Source: Bacteriovorax sp.
Lineage (GTDB): Bacteria; Bdellovibrionota; Bacteriovoracia; Bacteriovoracales; Bacteriovoracaceae
Assembly: GCA_028710485.1 (NCBI GenBank)
Contig: JAQTTZ010000019.1
Span: forward strand, 1-49,121
Length of the DNA: 49,121 nt
Reading direction: 5' to 3'
Shown piece after piece: positions 43,359 through 49,121 of this stretch. The translations under genes were made by a program, and so were the position numbers. Below the pieces are notes generated by a model. It had not been told where the DNA came from. It did no database searches and saw nothing but the letters and a program-made list of their open reading frames with translations. The stretch's first letter is position 1, and the number at the start of each line of letters is the position of its first letter.

Positions 43359-44489
43359 TTAAGGGTTTACTTTTGTATGGAATACGAATCCAGTTTCAGT
43401 AGCTTCTAAAACAACAGCTGCTTTTTTCGGGTTTCTGTTTTTATCCATAGTAATAAGGCCAGTTACGCCTTGGTAATTTTTTGTTTTTACCAGTTCAGCA
43501 TTAATGTCTGAAGACTTTGTTGATTTTGCTTTTTGAATAGCAGCGTTCATAATTCCCACTGAATCGTATCCAAGAGCTGCGAATCCACCAGGTTTAACAC
43601 CATAAGCTTTTGTGTATTCTTTTACGAAATTTTGAACGATAGGATCTTTATCATCTGGAGCAAAATGATTAGAGATATAACTTCCTTTAACTGCAGATCC
43701 TGCGATTTCGAAAAGTTTTGGAGAATCCCATCCGTCTCCACCTAGGAATGGAACATTAATTCCTAGAGCGCGAGCTTGTTTAATAATAAGACCAACTTCA
43801 ACATAATAACCTGGAACAAAAATAAAATCAGCGTTAGCTCTTTTTACTTTTCTTAAAAGAGATTGGAAATCTGTGTCTTTCGCCACATAAGTAAGTTCTT
43901 CGCTAGAAGCTAGCTTTCCACCAAGTTTAATAAATTCATCAGAAAAAGATTTTGCTAAACCTTTTGAATAATCAGAAGTGTTTTCAATAAGGATTAATCC
44001 TTTTTTCTTTTTTAGTATGTTCACTGCAAATTTTGCCATGACTACACCTTGGAAATCATCAGTAAAACAAGCTCTAGAAATATAATCTCCAACTTGAGTG
44101 ACTTTTATATTGGTGGCAGTTGGTGTGATAAATGGAATTTTTGCTTCTTGAACGATAGGTGCTGAAGCTAGTGCCAGCGATGAAGTCGGCTCTCCGATCA
44201 TTGCTGAAATTTTATCAATATTGATAAGTTTTCTTGTCGCATTTGTTGATTCAATAGCATCTGATTTATCATCTTCAATGATTAATTCGAATTTACGAGC
44301 GGACGTTTTTTTTACTTTCTCATAAGCAAGTTTGATACCGTTAACATTTTCTTGTCCGAATGTAGCAGTTGCCCCGGTAAGTGGTGAGACCACTCCAACT
44401 TTTAAAGTGTCTGCTGCAAGTAGTGATTGAGATATGACCAAAGTCAGAAAAAGTGCCCACATTTTGTGTGAATTAACTTTCAATTTCAT
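43359..44489 (-). CDS. livK: ABC transporter substrate-binding protein, LivK/LIV-binding type
   Basis: 376 residues with a signal peptide (cleavage near LAA-DT). The mature start LKVGVVSPLTGATATFGQENVNG is typical of leucine/isoleucine/valine-binding proteins (type I periplasmic binding fold), with FITPTATNIKVTQ and GYDSVGIMNAAI as later signatures. Periplasmic partner of LivHMGF, first gene of the minus-strand operon. An AAAGGGG ribosome site precedes it. Specificity could be another amino acid or amide, since this family is broad. Confidence 0.95.
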   Translation of the reverse strand: MKLKVNSHKMWALFLTLVISQSLLAADTLKVGVVSPLTGATATFGQENVNGIKLAYEKVKKTSARKFELIIEDDKSDAIESTNATRKLINIDKISAMIGEPTSSLALASAPIVQEAKIPFITPTATNIKVTQVGDYISRACFTDDFQGVVMAKFAVNILKKKKGLILIENTSDYSKGLAKSFSDEFIKLGGKLASSEELTYVAKDTDFQSLLRKVKRANADFIFVPGYYVEVGLIIKQARALGINVPFLGGDGWDSPKLFEIAGSAVKGSYISNHFAPDDKDPIVQNFVKEYTKAYGVKPGGFAALGYDSVGIMNAAIQKAKSTKSSDINAELVKTKNYQGVTGLITMDKNRNPKKAAVVLEATETGFVFHTKVNP

Positions 44490-44711
44490 CGAGGACCCCT
44501 TTGTAAAATGAAGTATATAAACAGGTTTCTAAAAAATTAGATAGTAAATACAGTAGCATCAGGAATCGTGTTGTAAAGTCATTTAGTCGAGTTTTAAAAG
44601 CTTTTTAAGTCACTAATATTTTTAGATTATCAATGATTGATATAAAAATGTCCATTCGACCTTATACTCGTTTAAGACTCAGTAAAAGACAGCGAGCTCA
44701 AAGGGAGAAAT

Positions 44712-44957
44712 ATGAACAAAGACGATTTTAAACAAACCTTGATTAAGCAGTACTCGGAAGTAATCGAGGAGATCATTGTCGAAAGTGAGTCCATATACCG
44801 CTCCCATATCGACTATAATCAATTGGATTTCAGAGTGCGCTCACTTATTCAGGCCGCAAAAGTAGACGGTCTGGATGAAACTATTATTTGGGATCTACTT
44901 GAGCATCGCGTGCCCGAGTATCTTCATTTTTTAAACGGAATAAAAATTGCTGCTTAA
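44712..44957 (+). CDS. Small acidic protein of unknown function
   Basis: 81 residues, no signal peptide or membrane span, Glu/Asp-rich and likely helical (MNKDDFKQTLIKQYSEVIEE...). An AGGGAG site lies 5 bases before the ATG. No family is recognised. Its stop is one base from the end of the opposing namZ-like gene. The upstream 222 bases shared with livK show no RNA gene. Confidence 0.65.
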   Translation: MNKDDFKQTLIKQYSEVIEEIIVESESIYRSHIDYNQLDFRVRSLIQAAKVDGLDETIIWDLLEHRVPEYLHFLNGIKIAA

Positions 44958-44958
44958 A

Positions 44959-46149
44959 TTAGTAAAGCAGGATTTTCGCTCTCTCGTTTAAAAAGTGTTC
45001 ATGGCCTTGGGTTTCAATCTTTCGAAGTTCGGACAGAGACCCAAGGCAATCAACCCAGAGGCGAACTTCATCTGTTCCGTTAATCAGGTCGATGGCCAAT
45101 TTATGAAATTCGTACTCGTAAGGTTTGTCGTGGAATTGGAATTCACTTCCTAGTTCCCGTTTAAACTCACGGCAAAGCATCTGTGAGACGCTCCATGATT
45201 GAAATTTATTATTGTTGGTGGGGTGAATATGAACTCCACCGCAATTTTTCCCCTGATGCTTTTGAAAAGTAGGAAGAAAAATAATTGGTCGCAGATTAAA
45301 ACCTTCTGTCAGTCCCTCATCGTGGAAGCGCTTTAATACTCTTTCACAAAAAGAAAATGATTCAATTCCAGGAAAGCCCGCTACTTCTAGAGGTCTGGTT
45401 GTTCCTCTTCCTTCTGAAATATTTGTTCCTTCAAATAAAACAGTTCCTGCAAAGGTAATCGCTCCTTCTGGCGTTGGTAGATTGGGAGACGGCAATACCC
45501 AGGGAAGACCTGTGTCTTGCCAAAACATAGAGCGCTTCCATCCATCCATTTTGATGACTTCAAGATGGCAATCAGTCTTCAATATAATTTTTCCGTACAT
45601 TCCCACTTCACCCATGGTCATGGAGTGGCGTTGAGGAATAGGGTAGCGACCTACGAAAGATTTATAATCAGGTTTTAAAATGCATCCTTCGATCATTTCT
45701 CCACCAACTGGATTGGGACGATCGAGAACTAAAATTTTTAAATCCCTTCCCTGACATTTTTCCATTAGGAGGGAGAGAGTTGAAATATAAGTGTAAACGC
45801 GAGTTCCGACATCTTGAAGATCGACGATTAAGGTATCTAGGCCCTCAAGCATTTCGTCAGTTGGAGTTCTGGTTTCTGAATAGAGGGAGTAAACCGGAAT
45901 TTTAAAATAAGGATGAATATAATGAGTGGTCTCAACCATATTGTCTTGAACATCAGTCACAAAACCATGTTGTGGCCCGAATAGTTTTTTGAGACGGCCT
46001 CCAAAAACTTTTTGGAGAAGCATGACTCCGGAATTAAATTGAGAGTCGATCGAAGCGCTATGGCAGAGGTAACCGATATTACCTTTAACAGTGTCTTGAA
46101 GAGCTTTGCTAGAAACTAAACGTTCTAGTCCGGTAATTATCTTTGTCAC
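44959..46149 (-). CDS. namZ: NamZ-type exo-beta-N-acetylmuramidase (DUF1343)
   Basis: 396 residues. GYLCHSASID, FGPQHGF, LIVDLQDVGTRVYTYISTL, DRPNPVGG and RHSMTMGEVG are the conserved blocks of DUF1343, now known as exo-acting NamZ muramidases that release terminal MurNAc from peptidoglycan glycans (GH171). No signal peptide is visible, so it appears cytosolic and would act on imported glycan fragments. Many NamZ proteins are exported, so the missing signal is notable. No muropeptide transport gene is adjacent. In a predator it could support use of prey wall; that is inference. Confidence 0.9.
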   Translation of the reverse strand: MTKIITGLERLVSSKALQDTVKGNIGYLCHSASIDSQFNSGVMLLQKVFGGRLKKLFGPQHGFVTDVQDNMVETTHYIHPYFKIPVYSLYSETRTPTDEMLEGLDTLIVDLQDVGTRVYTYISTLSLLMEKCQGRDLKILVLDRPNPVGGEMIEGCILKPDYKSFVGRYPIPQRHSMTMGEVGMYGKIILKTDCHLEVIKMDGWKRSMFWQDTGLPWVLPSPNLPTPEGAITFAGTVLFEGTNISEGRGTTRPLEVAGFPGIESFSFCERVLKRFHDEGLTEGFNLRPIIFLPTFQKHQGKNCGGVHIHPTNNNKFQSWSVSQMLCREFKRELGSEFQFHDKPYEYEFHKLAIDLINGTDEVRLWVDCLGSLSELRKIETQGHEHFLNERAKILLY

Positions 46150-46300
46150 TTATACTTCCTAGATTCCTTAGGACCAATATTTCATTCAGTTTAATTTTGG
46201 GTTGCTGACTAATTATTGTAAAGATAAAAAATTAAGACGAAGGAAAAGTAAGCATTGAATTGCACATTGTGAAACTAAACTTCATCACAAACTTCACAGT

Positions 46301-46522
46301 TCACGCCGCTTTTCTATAAAGCTTCGATGTTTCAATTGATTCATCAATGTATTTAATTAAATCATCCTCAGACGGCCTTCCATTTTCGCCATACACTTCA
46401 AACGCTGACAAAAAAACAGAGGCAACAAAGTCTGAGTACTCTATATCTTTCATATTAGTATCCGAACAAATCGATACGAGCTCGTCTATTTTCAAACTTA
46501 TTTGAGTTCTTTTTTTCATCAT
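46301..46522 (-). CDS. Small protein of unknown function
   Basis: 73 residues starting KKRTQISLKIDELVSIC, a beta-strand-then-helix opening reminiscent of ribbon-helix-helix regulators, but not enough to assign. GGAG lies 8-9 bases before the first of two adjacent ATG codons. It is flanked by non-coding sequence on both sides, so it may be a single-gene transcript. Confidence 0.5.
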   Translation of the reverse strand: MMKKRTQISLKIDELVSICSDTNMKDIEYSDFVASVFLSAFEVYGENGRPSEDDLIKYIDESIETSKLYRKAA

Positions 46523-46682
46523 AATTTAAGCTCCAGTTCCTAGTTATATTTTTATCGGTAAAAGGAGCTAATGATCTTAGTTTCCATCTTTTATTTCCCT
46601 TATACCTCCGATTGGGTAAAGGAGAGTTAATACTGCTATAAACTACCTAGATTCCTAACCGCATTATTACTCTAATCTCTCG

Positions 46683-46711
46683 TTGTAAAGTAATGGTCCT
46701 AAAGTTAATAT
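46683..46711 (+). promoter_or_regulatory. Sigma70-like promoter of thyA-folA
   Basis: TTGTAA (46683-46688) and TAATAT (46706-46711) with a 17-base spacer. The thyA ATG is at 46742, with an AAGAGG ribosome site at about 46730. Confidence 0.45.
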
Positions 46712-46741
46712 TTGCCATTGGGTAATACTTAAGAGGAAAAG

Positions 46742-47536
46742 ATGAAGCAGTATCACGATTTAATGAAACACGTTCTTGAACACGGTACTAAAAAAGAAGA
46801 CCGCACTGGCACCGGAACGCTTTCCGTTTTTGGCCATCAAGCTCGCTATAATTTACAAGAGGGATTTCCTCTCGTTACAACGAAAAAACTTCACTTAAAA
46901 TCCATCATTCACGAGCTTCTATGGTTTCTCCAAGGTGAAACCAATATTAAATATCTCAAAGACCATGGTGTTTCTATTTGGAATGAATGGGCCGATGAAG
47001 AAGGAAACTTAGGTCCTGTCTACGGTTCTCAGTGGAGAAGCTGGCAAGGGGCCAATGGCGAGACTATCGATCAGATTACCGCTGTCGTAAATCAAATCAA
47101 AAAAAATCCTGATTCACGCCGCTTAATTGTTTCTGCTTGGAACGTTGCTGAGATTGAAAAAATGGCGCTTCCACCTTGTCATGCTTTTTTTCAATTTTAT
47201 GTGGCCGAGGGAAAGCTTTCTTGCCAGCTCTATCAAAGATCGGCCGATGTCTTTTTAGGCGTGCCTTTTAATATTGCTTCTTATGCCCTCTTAACAATGA
47301 TGATGGCGCAAGTCTGCGGTCTTGGATTAGGTGATTTTGTTCACACTATGGGAGATGCCCATCTTTACAGTAATCATATTGAACAAGCAAAGCTGCAATT
47401 AACTAGAGACTTCAGATCACTTCCGCAAATGAAATTAAATCCGGATGTAAAAAATATTTTCGATTTTAAATTTGAAGATTTTGAGCTCGCGGGTTATGAC
47501 CCTCATCCTACTATTAAGGCCCCAATAGCCGTATAA
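46742..47536 (+). CDS. thyA: Thymidylate synthase
   Basis: 264 residues, the same length as E. coli ThyA. It methylates dUMP to dTMP using methylene-tetrahydrofolate. Catalytic Cys146 is in LPPCHAFF; Arg21 (DRTGTGT), the [13 protein letters not shown] region and HLYSNHIEQ are the dUMP- and folate-binding blocks. The C-terminal residues end in IKAPIAV, as required for closure. AAGAGG precedes the ATG and folA follows by 10 bases, pairing synthesis with folate recycling. Confidence 0.98.
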   Translation: MKQYHDLMKHVLEHGTKKEDRTGTGTLSVFGHQARYNLQEGFPLVTTKKLHLKSIIHELLWFLQGETNIKYLKDHGVSIWNEWADEEGNLGPVYGSQWRSWQGANGETIDQITAVVNQIKKNPDSRRLIVSAWNVAEIEKMALPPCHAFFQFYVAEGKLSCQLYQRSADVFLGVPFNIASYALLTMMMAQVCGLGLGDFVHTMGDAHLYSNHIEQAKLQLTRDFRSLPQMKLNPDVKNIFDFKFEDFELAGYDPHPTIKAPIAV

Positions 47537-47546
47537 AGGAATTTTT

Positions 47547-48035
47547 ATGATCGTTTCTATGGTCGTGGCCCACGGGCCTCGCGGTGAAATTGGACTGGAT
47601 AATAAACTTCTGTGGCATCTCTCAGAAGACCTGAAGAATTTCAAAAAAATTACCACTGGTAAAATGATTGTCATGGGTAGAAAGACTTTCGAGTCTATCG
47701 GCAAACCGCTACCTAACCGGGCCAACGTCGTTATTACCAGAGACCAAAACTTTAGGCCTGACGGTGTGATTGTTATTAACGATCCAATGATGGCCTTTGA
47801 TCTCGCCCTTGAAGCTGAGAGCGATTTAGAAGACTCAGATTTTGAAATGATGGTTATTGGTGGAGGGGAAATATTTAATTTTTTTATGCCCTATACTCAA
47901 AGAATTTATCTCTCAGAGGTCCAATACCAGGGCCCGGCAGATACCTTTTTCCCACCGATCGACAACAAAGAATGGGAAATCGTGAAGAGTGAAGACTTCG
48001 GCGATTTCACCTTCAAGATTTTAGAACGGGTGTGA
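47547..48035 (+). CDS. folA: Dihydrofolate reductase
   Basis: 162 residues, usual size. Trp23 and the acid Glu27 (in WHLSEDL) fit the substrate site. MGRKTFESIGKPLPNR is the NADPH-binding segment, and VIGGGEIFNFFMP the second. It regenerates tetrahydrofolate after ThyA. Ten bases after thyA, so co-transcribed. It converges on the next gene with a six-base gap. Confidence 0.97.
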   Translation: MIVSMVVAHGPRGEIGLDNKLLWHLSEDLKNFKKITTGKMIVMGRKTFESIGKPLPNRANVVITRDQNFRPDGVIVINDPMMAFDLALEAESDLEDSDFEMMVIGGGEIFNFFMPYTQRIYLSEVQYQGPADTFFPPIDNKEWEIVKSEDFGDFTFKILERV

Positions 48036-48041
48036 TCTAAT

Positions 48042-48911
48042 TTACAGACCGCGGGCCTCTGCAAGATCGATTTCATAATCTTTATCCCAGTCTTTTGGGT
48101 CAGAGTCATCATCTTGTAGTCCATTAATTCCACAAAATGTTTTTGCTACACTTAGGAGTCTTAATTCTTCACGTTTAAATTCCAGGTAGGGTACAAAATT
48201 CCCGTAAGATTTAAGGCTGAAGCTATCTTCTCCATATTTATAAGAATAGTTTTTAGTCATTCTTGGATTATTGCTATCGATTAGACCAACCTCGTAACCA
48301 GTACTGCCTTTTTTTAAACCGACCACTAACCAGGCGTGTGCGCTGATGCCTTTGATTTGTAGTTTTAGGTAAGCAATTTTCTTTTCCGTTTCAACATAGT
48401 TATAAACTTCATCCATCATGATTTTTAAAAGTTCAGGTTTAACTTTTGTTTCTCCTTTAAGTCCATCGATCCAGCTCCCTAATACGACACCGTCATATAA
48501 TTGCCAGTCGTCGAGTTCCTCCTGAATAAGTTTTTGGTTGATGGTAGAAAATTCAGCAAAGTTGGCATAGCCCGCAATGGTAACAACACTATTTCCTAGG
48601 CGAACTTGATGGATAATATTTTGAATGTCTTCCGTTCTTGTAAATTTTTCAAGATCAGGTCGAAAGATTGAAAGGTAGAGAATATTGCGCTGAAAGCGCG
48701 AATGCCACCAGCAAACGCCTCCATTAAAAAGTCCGCCGCCATTTTTAAAAGACATAAGGTTAGTCGTTTCTGTAGATAAATCTTGAATGGTCGCTCTATC
48801 GTTTGGAAGTGTTCCAAAGCGTGCACAGAAGTCTGCTTTGGATTGCGGCAGAGGACTAGCAAAAAGCTGGAGAGTTAAAAAGGACAGAGAAATAAAAATT
48901 AATTTTTTCAT
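48042..48911 (-). CDS. Secreted papain-fold-like cysteine hydrolase candidate
   Basis: 289 residues with a signal peptide (cleavage near FA-SP). A possible Cys-His-Asn/Asp triad can be seen: Cys in GGVCWWHSRFQRN near the start of a helix, His in ISAHAWLVVGLK, and Asp/Asn in LIDSNNP, the order and spacing of papain-like folds. This is my reading of motifs, not a known family match. The remainder is unassigned and the C-terminus is acidic (DDDSDPKDWDKDYE). The gene is likely monocistronic. Confidence 0.55.
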   Translation of the reverse strand: MKKLIFISLSFLTLQLFASPLPQSKADFCARFGTLPNDRATIQDLSTETTNLMSFKNGGGLFNGGVCWWHSRFQRNILYLSIFRPDLEKFTRTEDIQNIIHQVRLGNSVVTIAGYANFAEFSTINQKLIQEELDDWQLYDGVVLGSWIDGLKGETKVKPELLKIMMDEVYNYVETEKKIAYLKLQIKGISAHAWLVVGLKKGSTGYEVGLIDSNNPRMTKNYSYKYGEDSFSLKSYGNFVPYLEFKREELRLLSVAKTFCGINGLQDDDSDPKDWDKDYEIDLAEARGL

Positions 48912-49017
48912 CCTTTAAGAATGAAGAAGTGGATTAGTTTCGAACACTAATAAAAACTATCAGGATCATTTGAGTCGGGTATTTAAGCTCTTATTATTCT
49001 GCTTATTATTCCGCTTC

Positions 49018-49121
49018 TTACTCCTCAATAATAAGCTCGTTATTCAATTCGTTTGCTTTTTCTCCCACTGAGGGGAAGTAAGTTTCCAAAACATTGGCAA
49101 CAGATTCAATACTGTCTGTGA
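49018..49121 (-). CDS. 3' end of a gene running off the right edge
   Basis: On the minus strand a frame is open from the window edge to TAA at 49018-49020. It reads TDSIESVANVLETYFPSVGE... and ends with a Glu-rich ELNNELIIEE. The composition looks coding, but only 33 residues are visible, so neither the family nor the start can be given. Confidence 0.45.
   Translation of the reverse strand, partial: TDSIESVANVLETYFPSVGEKANELNNELIIEE

Overview
The window reads as a chromosomal segment of a low-GC, Gram-negative-type bacterium. The best guess is a Bdellovibrio-and-like organism of the Bacteriovorax/Halobacteriovorax/Peredibacter group; this rests on gene content and style and I could not test it by search. 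Supporting features are many proteins with Sec signal peptides, small lipoproteins and a predicted outer-membrane barrel. There is also a VGIGT-repeat tail-fibre-like protein with an S74-type C-terminus, a complete aerobic-style menaquinone block, and a class I (archaeal-type) lysyl-tRNA synthetase. Genes are densely packed, often with ATGA overlaps. I see no rRNA, tRNA, CRISPR array, transposase or prophage module.

Layout. 1-5.5 kb: a 5'-truncated tail-fibre-like protein, a secreted unknown, a secreted HExxH protein, an L,D-transpeptidase-like protein and an EamA exporter. 5.5-14.7 kb: a DUF4097-like secreted protein, asnB plus an RluA-type pseudouridine synthase, a small secreted protein, an RMD1/DUF155-like membrane protein, sufE-hemB, a secreted trypsin-like protease, and cysE-cysK. 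14.7-16.4 kb: an outer-membrane barrel and two tiny lipoproteins. 16.5-23.4 kb: a menaquinone operon on the minus strand (ubiE/menG-menF-menD-menA-menC) divergent from a long-chain polyprenyl diphosphate synthase that could make the quinone side chain. menB, menE and menH are not in the window.

23.4-30.3 kb: a tandem pair of secreted Cys-containing paralogues (one with a YPREP hexapeptide tail), a small gene plus class I lysS, then a two-gene operon for a calcium-motif protein and a five-PKD-domain lipase-like exoprotein. 30.4-30.8 kb: a broken gene relic. 30.8-37.1 kb: the most unusual locus. A ferritin-fold diiron protein overlaps an acyltransferase that lacks the malonyl-binding Arg. They converge on an operon encoding a fatty-acid-hydroxylase/GH3 amide-synthetase fusion, an enolase-superfamily epimerase and an ICMT-type methyltransferase. 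Together these could build and tailor an N-acyl amino-acid-like or other small acyl product; that is inference.

37.2-44.5 kb: an arrestin-like candidate, a TAXI-type binding protein, a cyclase-like protein, and a complete livKHMGF branched-chain amino-acid ABC transporter. 44.7-49.1 kb: small unknowns, a NamZ-type exo-muramidase (DUF1343), thyA-folA for thymidylate synthesis, a secreted papain-like candidate, and the 3' end of an unknown gene running off the right edge.
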